Source of the DNA: Pseudomonas sp. RIT288
Lineage (GTDB): Bacteria > Pseudomonadota > Gammaproteobacteria > Pseudomonadales > Pseudomonadaceae
Direction: 5' to 3'
Assembly: GCF_000631985.1 (NCBI RefSeq)
Contig: NZ_JFYN01000043.1
Location: 186,001 to 250,000, forward strand
DNA length: 64,000 nt
Part shown: positions 48,807-57,259 of the stretch, in pieces
Numbering within the stretch: position 1 is the first letter of the stretch
Layout: every line of letters begins with the position of its first letter
Position numbers and translations under genes: made by a program
Notes under the pieces: generated by a model
Databases searched by the model: none
What the model was told of the DNA's origin: nothing
What the model saw: the letters and a program-made list of their open reading frames with translations, nothing else

Positions 48807-49754
48807 ATGCGCAACCTTGAGCAAAATCACACAGCGACCTCCGACCGGCCGGTTTACCTGACGCTGGCAGCGGTGACCATGATTTGGGGCGGGACCTTTG
48901 TCGCCGGGCGTTTTCTGGCGGGCAGCCTCAACCCGCTGTTCGCCGCCAGCCTGCGCTTCCTGTTCGCCAGCGTGGCGTTGCTCGGGTTTCTGTGGATAGC
49001 GCGTATCCCGTTGGCGCGACCGACGCCCCGGCAATGGCTGCAACTGACTTTGCTGGGGTTCTTCGGGATTTTCTTCTACAACCTGTGCTTCTTTTATGGC
49101 CTGCAATACATCAACGCTTCACGGGCTTCGTTGATTGTCGCGTTGAATCCTGCCGTGATCGGTCTGGCCTCATGGCTGTTGTTCAACGAGCGCCTGGGCC
49201 GGGTGAAAGTCGCCGGTATCGCGACCTGTATCGCGGGCGCCGCTCTGGTGATTGTCAGCCGCAACCCGCAATTACTTGCCGTGACACCCGATGCATGGAT
49301 CGGTGATCTGTTGATTTTTGGCTGCGTGTTGAGCTGGGGTGTTTACTCGCTGTTTTCCCGGGGGCTGAACCAATCCATTGGCCCGCTGCAGACCGTGACG
49401 TTTTCGGTGTTGATCGGCAGCGGGATGCTGTGGGCGCTGGCAACGCTGCGTGGTGAGGTCAGCGGGACAGCCTTGATCAACCTCGGCACGCCACAATGGC
49501 TGAGCCTGATTTACCTTGGCGTACTCGGCTCGGCGCTGGCCTACATCGGCTACTACGACGGCATTCGCAAAATAGGCGCAACCCGATCCGGCGTGTTCAT
49601 TGCCCTGAATCCGCTGACCGCGGTGGTTCTCGGCGCGCTGCTGCTCGGCGAGCAACTGACGTTGAGCATGTGCCTGGGCGGCGGGTTGGTGCTGGTGGGG
49701 ATTTACCTGTGCAACAAACCCCTTGCACCGATGCGAAAAAGGCGGATTTTATAG
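48807..49754 (+). CDS. EamA/DMT-family transporter
   Basis: A 315-residue, ten-helix drug/metabolite exporter with two EamA repeats. Landmarks: VTMIWGGTFVAGRFLAG, NLCFFYGLQYINASRASLIVALNPAVIGL in repeat 1, and CVLSWGVYSLFSRGLNQ, LGVLGSALAYIGYYDGIRKIGATRSGVFIALNPLTAVVLG in repeat 2. Substrate unknown; relatives export amino acids or metabolites. The start at 48807 has GGAG eight bases upstream. The divergent LysR gene is its likely regulator. Confidence 0.85.
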   Translation: MRNLEQNHTATSDRPVYLTLAAVTMIWGGTFVAGRFLAGSLNPLFAASLRFLFASVALLGFLWIARIPLARPTPRQWLQLTLLGFFGIFFYNLCFFYGLQYINASRASLIVALNPAVIGLASWLLFNERLGRVKVAGIATCIAGAALVIVSRNPQLLAVTPDAWIGDLLIFGCVLSWGVYSLFSRGLNQSIGPLQTVTFSVLIGSGMLWALATLRGEVSGTALINLGTPQWLSLIYLGVLGSALAYIGYYDGIRKIGATRSGVFIALNPLTAVVLGALLLGEQLTLSMCLGGGLVLVGIYLCNKPLAPMRKRRIL

Positions 49755-49780
49755 AGAGGGCAGACAACCCTATTTACGCT

Positions 49781-49799
49781 GTGTAGAATCGGTTTACGC
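49781..49799. promoter_or_regulatory. Dyad upstream of hpd, possible aromatic-amino-acid regulator site
   Basis: GTGTAGA (49781-49787) and TTTACGC (49793-49799) form an imperfect dyad with five bases between. The PhhR/TyrR site is TGTAAA-N6-TTTACA; here the spacer is one base short and one position differs per arm. It is about 200 bases before the hpd start. Confidence 0.3.
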
Positions 49800-49999
49800 A
49801 TACAATAATAAACGTCTTCTGGCAGCAGAAGCCTCGCCCGCAAGAGCCTTGGGTCGACAATGAAGATATTCGGGTTTCAACTGATCTACGGTGACTTCCT
49901 CGCCCGCAGTGTGCGAGGCATCTCCTGCGCACCTCCCGCCGGTCTCAGCATTACTGACAAATAACTCCTGTTAATTGATAAGAATGATGAGGCGTCACC

Positions 50000-51076
50000 A
50001 TGACCGATTTGTACGAAAACCCAATGGGCCTGATGGGCTTTGAGTTCATCGAGTTCGCATCGCCGACTCCTGGCACCCTGGAGCCGATCTTCGAGATCAT
50101 GGGCTTCACCAAAGTCGCGACCCACCGCTCCAAGAACGTGCACCTGTACCGTCAGGGCGCGATCAACCTGATCCTCAACAACGAACCCAACAGCGTTGCC
50201 TCGTACTTCGCGGCCGAGCATGGCCCGTCGGTGTGCGGCATGGCGTTCCGCGTCAAGGATTCGCAAAAGGCGTACAACCGTGCCCTGGAACTCGGCGCTC
50301 AGCCAATCCACATCGAAACCGGTCCGATGGAGCTGAACCTGCCGGCGATCAAGGGCATCGGCGGTGCGCCGCTGTACCTGATCGACCGTTTCGGTGAAGG
50401 CAGCTCGATCTATGACATCGACTTCGTGTTCATCGAAGGCGTTGACCGTAACCCGGTCGGTGCCGGCCTGAAGATCATCGATCACCTGACCCACAACGTG
50501 TACCGCGGTCGCATGGCCTACTGGGCCAACTTCTACGAGAAGCTGTTCAACTTCCGCGAGATCCGCTACTTCGACATCAAGGGCGAATACACCGGCCTGA
50601 CCTCGAAAGCAATGACCGCACCGGACGGCATGATCCGCATCCCGCTGAACGAAGAGTCGTCCAAGGGCGCCGGGCAGATCGAGGAGTTCCTGATGCAGTT
50701 CAACGGCGAAGGTATCCAGCACGTGGCGTTCCTCACTGACGACCTGATCAAGACCTGGGATCAGTTGAAGAAGATCGGCATGCGTTTCATGACCGCGCCG
50801 CCGGACACCTACTACGAAATGCTCGAAGGCCGTCTGCCGAACCACGGCGAGCCGGTTGATCAACTGCAATCGCGTGGCATCCTGCTCGACGGCTCGTCGA
50901 ACCCGGACGACAAGCGCCTGCTGCTGCAGATCTTCTCTGAAACCCTGATGGGCCCGGTGTTCTTCGAATTCATCCAGCGTAAAGGCGATGATGGCTTCGG
51001 CGAGGGTAACTTCAAGGCACTGTTCGAATCGATCGAGCGTGACCAGGTGCGTCGTGGTGTGCTCGCGACTGAGTAA
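50000..51076 (+). CDS. hpd: 4-Hydroxyphenylpyruvate dioxygenase
   Basis: Non-haem iron enzyme that converts 4-hydroxyphenylpyruvate to homogentisate in phenylalanine/tyrosine catabolism. The 358-residue product has the two VOC-fold halves. Iron ligands are His in IIDHLTHNVYRG, His in GIQHVAFLTDDLI and Glu in FFEFIQRKGDDGFGEGNFKALFESIE; the glycine-rich C-terminal lid GEGNFKALFESIERDQ is complete. Length is standard for the Pseudomonas enzyme. RBS GAGG lies six bases upstream of the ATG. Codon use suggests high expression. It is a single gene followed by a terminator. Confidence 0.95.
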   Translation: MTDLYENPMGLMGFEFIEFASPTPGTLEPIFEIMGFTKVATHRSKNVHLYRQGAINLILNNEPNSVASYFAAEHGPSVCGMAFRVKDSQKAYNRALELGAQPIHIETGPMELNLPAIKGIGGAPLYLIDRFGEGSSIYDIDFVFIEGVDRNPVGAGLKIIDHLTHNVYRGRMAYWANFYEKLFNFREIRYFDIKGEYTGLTSKAMTAPDGMIRIPLNEESSKGAGQIEEFLMQFNGEGIQHVAFLTDDLIKTWDQLKKIGMRFMTAPPDTYYEMLEGRLPNHGEPVDQLQSRGILLDGSSNPDDKRLLLQIFSETLMGPVFFEFIQRKGDDGFGEGNFKALFESIERDQVRRGVLATE

Positions 51077-51081
51077 GCCAT

Positions 51082-51112
51082 AAAAAAGTCTGGCTTATGC
51101 CAGGCTTTTTTC
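51082..51112 (+). terminator. Rho-independent terminator of hpd
   Basis: AAAAAAGTCTGGC / GCCAGGCTTTTTT hairpin with a small loop, one mismatch. Confidence 0.85.
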
Positions 51113-51117
51113 AAGAT

Positions 51118-51165
51118 CAAAAGATCGTCCGATCGCGGCCCGGGCCGCGATCGGACGATCTTTTG
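51118..51165. repeat. 48-base perfect palindrome, REP-related
   Basis: The sequence from CAAAAGATCGTCCGATCGCG to its exact complement forms one 48-base palindrome with no loop. The left half repeats the GATCGTCCGATCGCGGCCCG core of the solo REP at 34550. It follows the hpd terminator and precedes the stop of the rarD-like gene by 4 bases. Confidence 0.85.
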
Positions 51166-51168
51166 CAT

Positions 51169-52050
51169 TCAGGAGCGGCGCTGCCGCATCAAGTGCTTGA
51201 AGCCTTCGAAGACCAGCACCACCACCGCCAGCCAGATCGGAATGTAAGTCAGCCACTCGCCGGCCTTGATGCTTTCACCGAGCAACAGTGCCACGCCGAG
51301 CAGCAACACCGGTTCCACGTAGCTGAGCAAACCGAACAGGCTGAACGGCAGCAAGCGGCTGGCAATGATGTACACCACCAGCGCCGAAGCACTGATCAGA
51401 CCAAGCACCGGAATCAGCCAGAGCAAGCCCGGGTACTGATCGAACACGGCAAAGCCTTGCTCACCGCCGCGCACGAACCAGTACGCCACCGGCAGCATCA
51501 AGGTCATGTCGACCCACAGACCGCCCAGGTTGTCGGTCTTCAGGCGTTTGCGCAGTACGAAATACAGCGGGTAACCGACCACGACCACCAGGGTCGCCCA
51601 GGAAAATCCGCCGACCTGATATAGCTCGTTGCCCACGCCGAGAATGGCAAACAGCACCGCGATTTTCTGCAGGTACGACAGGCTGTCGCCGTACACGATG
51701 CGCCCGGTCAGTACCATCGCCAGCGGCAACAGGAAATAACCCAGCGACACGTCGAGGCTGTAGCCATTGAGCGGCGCCCACATGAACAGCCACAACTGCA
51801 CGCCGAGCAAACCCGACGACACAATCAGACCGCCAATCAGCTTTGGATAGCCTGCCACCTTGCGCAACAGTTCCAGCACCCTCCGCCATTCACCCGACAC
51901 CAGCATGAACACGGTCATGCACGGTACGGTCAGCAGCATCCGCCAGCCAAAGATTTCCACGCCGCTCAACGGAGTGAGCAGCGAGGTGTAGTAATACATG
52001 ACGGCAAACAGCACCGAGGCTGAAACCGATAGAGCGATACCTTTAGACAA
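51169..52050 (-). CDS. rarD: RarD-like EamA/DMT-family transporter
   Basis: A 293-residue, ten-helix transporter of the RarD branch of the DMT superfamily. The RarD hallmarks are present: SVLFAVMYYYTSLLTPLSGVEIFGWRML, VLTGRIVYGDSLSYLQKIAVLFAILGV, VGYPLYFVLRKRLKTDNLGGLWVDMTLMLPVAYWF and SRLLPFSLFGLLSYVEPVLLLGVALLLGE. Originally named for a chloramphenicol-sensitive phenotype; the natural substrate is not known. Transcribed alone on the minus strand. Confidence 0.8.
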   Translation of the reverse strand: MSKGIALSVSASVLFAVMYYYTSLLTPLSGVEIFGWRMLLTVPCMTVFMLVSGEWRRVLELLRKVAGYPKLIGGLIVSSGLLGVQLWLFMWAPLNGYSLDVSLGYFLLPLAMVLTGRIVYGDSLSYLQKIAVLFAILGVGNELYQVGGFSWATLVVVVGYPLYFVLRKRLKTDNLGGLWVDMTLMLPVAYWFVRGGEQGFAVFDQYPGLLWLIPVLGLISASALVVYIIASRLLPFSLFGLLSYVEPVLLLGVALLLGESIKAGEWLTYIPIWLAVVVLVFEGFKHLMRQRRS

Positions 52051-52164
52051 ACTGTCCTCGCGGTTGGGTGATCAAACAGGGCGCGCAGGATACGTGGTTT
52101 TTGTGCTGAATATTGGCCGAGTGATCAATATTCTCCACATTCTGAACCGGCTGCCGTCATCCAG

Positions 52165-52272
52165 TGTAGGAGCTGCCGCAGGTTCGGGCCGCGTTCGGAC
52201 GATCTTTTGATCTTGAAAGCCCAAAGGCAAAAGAACGTCCGAACGCGGCCCGAACCTGAGGCAGCTCCTACA
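52165..52272. repeat. REP doublet, family A with variant core
   Basis: Outer arms TGTAGGAGCTGCCGCAGG and CCTGAGGCAGCTCCTACA match family A, but the inner stem reads TTCGGGCCGCGTTCGGACG / CGTCCGAACGCGGCCCGAA instead of CTGCGATC. Both arms share this inner change, so it is a stable sub-family. Confidence 0.85.
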
Positions 52273-52283
52273 AGGCAGTGGAA

Positions 52284-53297
52284 TCAGATATGGCGCGGTT
52301 TACGGCCCGACACAAAATGGCTCACATCGTTGAACCCCGGCGTCGACGCATGCCCCGGTGTCACCAGCGAGTCGATAAACGCTTCATCCTCCGCCGTGAT
52401 CTGCACCGCCTGCGCCTTGGTGTACGCGTCCCACTGCTGTTCGGTACGCGGCCCGACAATCGCCGAGGTCACCGCACTGTTGTTCAGCACCCAGGCAATC
52501 GCGAATTCGACAATCCCGACGCCACGGCCCTGGGTGTACTGCTGAATCTGCTGGGCGATGCGCAGCGATTCCACGCGCCATTCGGTTTCCAGAATGCGCT
52601 TGTCCTGACGCCCGGCGCGGCTGTTGGCGTCGGGAGTGACGTCGGGTGCGTATTTGCCGCTGAGCACGCCGCGAGCCAGCGGACTGTAAGGCACCACACC
52701 GAGGCCATAGGATTGCGCGGCGCTGATCTGCTCGGTCTCGGCCTGGCGATTGACGATGTTGTACAGCGGCTGGCTGATGACCGGGCGATCAACGCCGAGC
52801 TTGTCGGCGATACGGATCACTTCGGCAATACGCCAGCCGCGATAGTTTGACAGGCCCCAGTAACGGATCTTGCCCTGGCGAATCAGGTCGCCAATCGCCG
52901 AGACGCTGACCTCCAGCGGTGTGTTGTGGTCCTCGCGGTGCAGATAATAGATGTCGAGATAGTCGGTGCCGAGTCGCGTCAGGCTGGCCTCCAGACCATT
53001 GAAGATGTGCTTGCGGCTCAAGCCGCTGCGGTTCGGCACGCCGTCCACCGGGCCGAACCCGACCTTGGTCGCCAGCACCCATTCATGCCGATTGCGGGCA
53101 ATTGCCTCACCGACGATTTCTTCCGAGCGGCCGTTGGTGTAGACGTCGGCGGTGTCGATGAAATTGATGCCCTGATCCCAGGCCTTGTCGATGATGCGCA
53201 GCGAGTCTTCAGCGCTGGTCTGCTCGCCAAACATCATCGTGCCAAGGGTGAGGGTGGACACCTGCAATCCCGAGTGCCCCAGTGTGCGATAGCTCAT
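52284..53297 (-). CDS. Aldo/keto reductase
   Basis: A 337-residue NADP-dependent oxidoreductase of the AKR superfamily. The catalytic tetrad is visible as Asp48 and Tyr53 (NFIDTADVYTNG), Lys78 (VLATKVGFG) and His120 (IYYLHRED). The C-terminal NADPH clamp GVVPYSPLARGVLSGKY and SAIVGPRTEQQWDAY is complete. Similar to E. coli YajO/Tas-like enzymes. The upstream LysR gene is on the same strand, 68 bases away; it may control this gene. Substrate unknown. Confidence 0.87.
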   Translation of the reverse strand: MSYRTLGHSGLQVSTLTLGTMMFGEQTSAEDSLRIIDKAWDQGINFIDTADVYTNGRSEEIVGEAIARNRHEWVLATKVGFGPVDGVPNRSGLSRKHIFNGLEASLTRLGTDYLDIYYLHREDHNTPLEVSVSAIGDLIRQGKIRYWGLSNYRGWRIAEVIRIADKLGVDRPVISQPLYNIVNRQAETEQISAAQSYGLGVVPYSPLARGVLSGKYAPDVTPDANSRAGRQDKRILETEWRVESLRIAQQIQQYTQGRGVGIVEFAIAWVLNNSAVTSAIVGPRTEQQWDAYTKAQAVQITAEDEAFIDSLVTPGHASTPGFNDVSHFVSGRKPRHI

Positions 53298-53365
53298 GCC
53301 GAAATCCTTTTAACGGTGGGAAAGCTCCAATGAAATACCAGAAGCGTCCGACGCGGCAAAGTGAA

Positions 53366-54265
53366 TTATCGGCTCAGTGCTGCGCACCGTGCCTGCAAAA
53401 ACGCCTGCAACACGCGAACGCGCTCGGACACTTGCACCCGATGCGGGCACAGCAGATTGAACGGCACGCTCTCACCTTGCCAGTCATCAAACAGCGTCAA
53501 CAGGCGTCCGCCGCGCACGTCTTCGGCGACGTCCAGCCAGGCCTTGTAGGCGATGCCATGCCCGGCCAGCGCCCAACGCCGTGCGACTTCGCCGTCATCG
53601 CTGAAGTAGTCGCCGTGGACTTCCACTTCCAGCGTTTCATCCTCGCGACTGAAATGCCAGGTGCTGTAGGGCCGGCCGTTGCGCAAATAAAGCAGGGCGC
53701 TGTGTTCGTGCAATTCGCCGGGATGTTGCGGGGTGCCATGGCGGGCCAGATAGTCCGGGCTGGCGCAGGCGACGCGGCGATGCGCCGGCAGAATCGGCAA
53801 CGCCACCAGCGTTGAATCACTGGGCACGCCGAAGCGCAGGGCGACATCCACAGTTTCGCGAAACAGGTCGGCATGCCGATCGTTGAGCAGCAGTTGCAGT
53901 TGAATATTGGGGTGTTCGCGCTTGAAGTCGTCGAGCCACGGCAACAACACGTTGCGCCCGAAGTCCGACGGCGCCGCCAGTTGCAGCACACCGCTGAGGC
54001 CTTCGCCGTGTTGCTTGAGCGCCTGCTCGCCTTCGGCCAGGGCGGACAGGGCGATGCGCACGCTGTCGAGATAACGCCGACCTTCTTCGGTGAGGCGCAT
54101 GCTGCGGGTGGAGCGCGCGAGGAGGCGAATGCCGAGGCGGGTTTCCAGGCGCTTCAACGCGATGCTGGCAGCGGCCGGCGTCAGTTCCAGCGCGCGGGCA
54201 GCCGCAGAAATGCTGCCGGAATCCGCCACGCGGACGAAGATCTCCAGATCGAGAATCGAACTCAT
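53366..54265 (-). CDS. LysR-family transcriptional regulator
   Basis: A 299-residue LysR protein of the ArgP/CrgA-like branch: HTH MSSILDLEIFVRVADSGSISAAARALELTPAAASIALKRLETRLGIRLLARSTRSMRLTEEG, then an effector domain (SGVLQLAAPSDFGRNVLLPWLDDF). It precedes the aldo/keto reductase by 68 bases on the same strand, suggesting a two-gene unit or local control. Confidence 0.87.
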   Translation of the reverse strand: MSSILDLEIFVRVADSGSISAAARALELTPAAASIALKRLETRLGIRLLARSTRSMRLTEEGRRYLDSVRIALSALAEGEQALKQHGEGLSGVLQLAAPSDFGRNVLLPWLDDFKREHPNIQLQLLLNDRHADLFRETVDVALRFGVPSDSTLVALPILPAHRRVACASPDYLARHGTPQHPGELHEHSALLYLRNGRPYSTWHFSREDETLEVEVHGDYFSDDGEVARRWALAGHGIAYKAWLDVAEDVRGGRLLTLFDDWQGESVPFNLLCPHRVQVSERVRVLQAFLQARCAALSR

Positions 54266-54346
54266 TGGTAAAAATCCTTTAAAAATCTTTGCGTTTTTGC
54301 GGGATTTTTACGTGATTGGCAAGTTCGGGCGTTGCAATCAGCAAGC

Positions 54347-54429
54347 AAAAAGATCGCAGCCTGCGGCAGCTCCTACATGGAAATACGCGTTTCCCTGTAG
54401 GAGCTGCCGCAGGCTGCGATCTTTTGATC
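54347..54429. repeat. REP doublet, family A
   Basis: Arms AAAAAGATCGCAGCCTGCGGCAGCTCCTACA and reverse: family A in tail-to-tail orientation, ending inside with ATGGAAATACGCGTTTCCC. It sits between the LysR start side and the MFS stop. Confidence 0.87.
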
Positions 54430-54440
54430 TGCAAGCGTAA

Positions 54441-55751
54441 TTACGCGCGCAGCGTCCGCGTCATGCGCAGCGCCAGCAAGCTCCCGCCAACGATCACACC
54501 CGCCAGCAGATACAACGCCGCATCGGTCGAACCGGTGCTGTCCTTGACCCATCCCACCAGGTACGGGCTGAGGAAACCGGCCATCTGCCCCATCGAGTTG
54601 ATCAATGCCAGACCACCGGCCGCGGCGCCCGCACTCAACAGCGCGGTCGGCACTGGCCAGAACATTGGCAGGCCGGTCAGTGCGCCCATGGTCGCAATGG
54701 TCAGGCCGAGAATGGCGATGGCCGGGTTGGCGGCGAAGTTCACCGCGATCAGCAGACCGAGCGCGCCCATCAGCATCGGCACCACCAAGTGCCAGCGACG
54801 TTCTTTGCGCAAGTCCGCCGAACGTCCGACCAGCTGCATGAACACCGCCGCCAGCAGATACGGAATCGCGCTCAGCCAGCCGATCACCAGGTTGTCGCTG
54901 AAGCCGAGGTTCTTGATGATCGACGGCAGCCAGAAGTTGATCGCGTAGACGCCGCTCTGGATGCAGAAGTAGATCAGGCCGAAAGCCCAGATCGCCGGGT
55001 TCTTGAACACCGCGAGCAACGAGTCCGAGGTGGTTTTCGGTTTGTTCGCGAGGTCTTCGGCCTGATCCGCTTCGAGCACCGCGCGTTCATGCGCAGTCAG
55101 CCATTTGGCGTTGGCGAAGCTGTCGCTGAGCAGGAAGTAGGCGAGCACGCCGAGGATTACGGTAGGGATGCCTTGCAGCAGGAACATCCACTGCCAGCCG
55201 GCCAGTCCACCTTGGCCGGCGGCGAAGTGATTGAGGATCCAGCCGGAGAACGGACTGCCGAGCAGGCCCGAGACCGGGATCGCCGACATGAACAGCGCCA
55301 TGATCCGTCCACGGCGGAACGTCGGAAACCACTGCGAGAGATACAGCACCACGCCCGGGAAGAACCCGGCTTCGGCCGCACCGGTGAACAGGCGCAGCGT
55401 GTAGAACTGGGTCGGGGTGGTGACGAACAACAGACAGGTCGACAGCGTGCCCCAGGTGATCATCATCAGCGCGATCCAGCGTCGCGGGCCGAATCTGGTC
55501 AGGGCCAGGTTGCTCGGTACGCCGCACAGCACGTAGCCGATGAAGAAGATCCCGGCACCGAGGCCGTACACGGTTTCGCTGAACTTCAGCGCGTCGAGCA
55601 TCTGCAGTTTGGCGAAGCCAACGTTGACCCGGTCGAGGTAGTTGAACAGGTAGCAGATGAAGATGAAGGGGATCAAACGCAGGGTGATGCGTTTGTAGAC
55701 GGCGTCTTTACCGTCATCGATGGTCTGGGTAGCTGCGGCGCTCTGCGACAT
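54441..55751 (-). CDS. MFS anion:cation symporter-type transporter (sugar acid/glycerate family)
   Basis: A 436-residue, 12-helix MFS transporter of the ACS family. Signatures: ITLRLIPFIFICYLFNYLDRVNVGFAKLQM, LALTRFGPRRWIALMMITWGTLS, YTLRLFTGAAEAGFFPGVVLYLSQWFP (the family A-E-A-G-F-x-P-G motif), and INFWLPSIIKNLGFSDN. The ACS family imports sugar acids, glycerate, tartrate or phthalate. The gene is divergent from a CdaR-type regulator and near a glycerate kinase, so glycerate or an aldarate is likely. Start at 55751 has GAGAG ten bases upstream. Confidence 0.83.
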   Translation of the reverse strand: MSQSAAATQTIDDGKDAVYKRITLRLIPFIFICYLFNYLDRVNVGFAKLQMLDALKFSETVYGLGAGIFFIGYVLCGVPSNLALTRFGPRRWIALMMITWGTLSTCLLFVTTPTQFYTLRLFTGAAEAGFFPGVVLYLSQWFPTFRRGRIMALFMSAIPVSGLLGSPFSGWILNHFAAGQGGLAGWQWMFLLQGIPTVILGVLAYFLLSDSFANAKWLTAHERAVLEADQAEDLANKPKTTSDSLLAVFKNPAIWAFGLIYFCIQSGVYAINFWLPSIIKNLGFSDNLVIGWLSAIPYLLAAVFMQLVGRSADLRKERRWHLVVPMLMGALGLLIAVNFAANPAIAILGLTIATMGALTGLPMFWPVPTALLSAGAAAGGLALINSMGQMAGFLSPYLVGWVKDSTGSTDAALYLLAGVIVGGSLLALRMTRTLRA

Positions 55752-55923
55752 AGCGGCTCTCTCTTTATTATGATTTTTTGCGATGCACAGGTTAACGTTG
55801 ATCGCCGTGAGAGTCTCGGCCACCTGTGGCCGGATTGTCTTTGTGCCTGAGCACAGGGTTTGCCGCCAGACCCTGTGCGGGTGAACAACCGTCCGCCGCC
55901 GTTGCTTAAGGATTTTTCCGATC

Positions 55924-57042
55924 ATGTTCGAACTCGATCACGACCTCGCTCAGGATATCGTCGACCGGGCCATGGCCATTTTGCCCTACAACGTCAACGT
56001 CATGGACAGCCAGGGGCTGATCCTCGGCAGTGGCGAGCGGGAGCGCATCAACACCCGTCATGAAGGCGCGCAACTGGTGTTGGCCAACGGGCGGGTGGTG
56101 GAGATCGACGCGCAAACCGCCGTGCATTTGAAGGGCGTGCAGCCGGGGATCAACTTGCCGCTGTTGCTCGATCAGCGCCTGATCGGCGTGCTCGGCATTA
56201 CCGGCGAACCGGAGCAACTGCGCACCTACGCCGAACTGGTGCGCATGACCGCGGAAATGCTCGTCGGCCAGCGCAATCAGCAGGCCGAGCAGCAGTGGCG
56301 ACGCCAGCGTTGCGATGACCTGCTGGCGTTGCTGTTGAGCGAAGCCGGCGACTCGCCGCGGCTGGTCGATGAGGCGCAGCAGATGGGGCTCAAGCCGCAG
56401 TTGAACCGGGTGCCGTATCTGTTCGAACTGGGTCTGGAGCACGGGCCGGGGCAAACTGTCGAGGCCTTGAGCGCCTGGCTGACCTCGCGTTACCCGGACA
56501 GCTGGTGCGTGAGTTCGGCCAAGTCATCGCTGCTGTGGTGCCGACCCGCAAGTCAGACGGTTGAGCATGATCGTTTGCTGGAAAAGCTTGATGCTCTCGG
56601 CTGGAACATTCTGCGCATCGCTGTGGGGGGGCAGGCGGATGGGCTGGCCGGGTTGCGCCGTTGCTATCGACGGGTCGGTGATCTGCTGGCCTATGGGCGG
56701 GATGTGCTGCCGAATTTGCGCTTGCTGACGCTCAATCGCTATCGCTTGCCGGTGATGCTCTGGCGCCATCGCAACGATGATGCGCTGGATGAACTGCTCA
56801 AACCGTTGCGCAGAGTCATCGCCAAGGATGGCAACGGCCAGTTGCTCGCGACCCTGCGCAGTTGGTGTGAACACGACGGGCAGAGCCAGGCGTGTGCCGA
56901 TGCGCTGGGCATTCACCGCAACAGCCTGCGTTACCGGATGGAGCGGATTGCCGAGATCAGCGGGGTGGATCCGCTGCGACTGGACGGGATGTTGGCGTTG
57001 TACCTTGGGGTGCAATTGTTGCCGCAGATTGATCCGGGCTGA
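55924..57042 (+). CDS. cdaR: CdaR-type sugar-diacid regulator
   Basis: A 372-residue transcription activator. The N-terminal sugar-diacid recognition domain is at about 1-135 (DHDLAQDIVDRAMAILPYNVNVMDSQGLILGSGERERINTRHEGA, then IDAQTAVHLKGVQPGINLPLLLDQRLIGVLGITGEP). The C-terminus is a PucR-type helix-turn-helix (QSQACADALGIHRNSLRYRMERIAEISGVDP). It resembles E. coli CdaR, which senses glycerate/glucarate and activates aldarate genes. Here it faces the divergent MFS transporter and lies upstream of glycerate kinase, the same set in another order. Confidence 0.85.
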   Translation: MFELDHDLAQDIVDRAMAILPYNVNVMDSQGLILGSGERERINTRHEGAQLVLANGRVVEIDAQTAVHLKGVQPGINLPLLLDQRLIGVLGITGEPEQLRTYAELVRMTAEMLVGQRNQQAEQQWRRQRCDDLLALLLSEAGDSPRLVDEAQQMGLKPQLNRVPYLFELGLEHGPGQTVEALSAWLTSRYPDSWCVSSAKSSLLWCRPASQTVEHDRLLEKLDALGWNILRIAVGGQADGLAGLRRCYRRVGDLLAYGRDVLPNLRLLTLNRYRLPVMLWRHRNDDALDELLKPLRRVIAKDGNGQLLATLRSWCEHDGQSQACADALGIHRNSLRYRMERIAEISGVDPLRLDGMLALYLGVQLLPQIDPG

Positions 57043-57062
57043 TCGGGTGTTTTCACCGACGC

Positions 57063-57130
57063 CTTCGCGAGCAGGCTCGCTCCCACATTTCAAATGCGTT
57101 CCCCTGTCGGAGCGAGCCTGCTCGCGATAG
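57063..57130. repeat. REP doublet, family B, variant
   Basis: Arms CGCGAGCAGGCTCGCTCCCACA and TGTCGGAGCGAGCCTGCTCGCGAT: the repeat core is AGCGAGCCTGCTCGCG. Same dispersed type as at 44101 with several base changes. Confidence 0.83.
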
Positions 57131-57259
57131 GGCCACAACATTCATCCCCAAGGCTTTTGTAGAAATGAACAATAAACGCCAACCGCCTTTGTGCAGCGGA
57201 CAGGCGTCAATGCGCAGGCCGACTGGCAGCATGAAGGGCATTGGAACTGGAGAATTCGC

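Noticed and set aside
49755..49999. Small RNA or extra gene between the EamA transporter and hpd
   Set aside because: No coherent frame with RBS and no strong terminator hairpin; only a weak dyad was kept as a low-confidence site.
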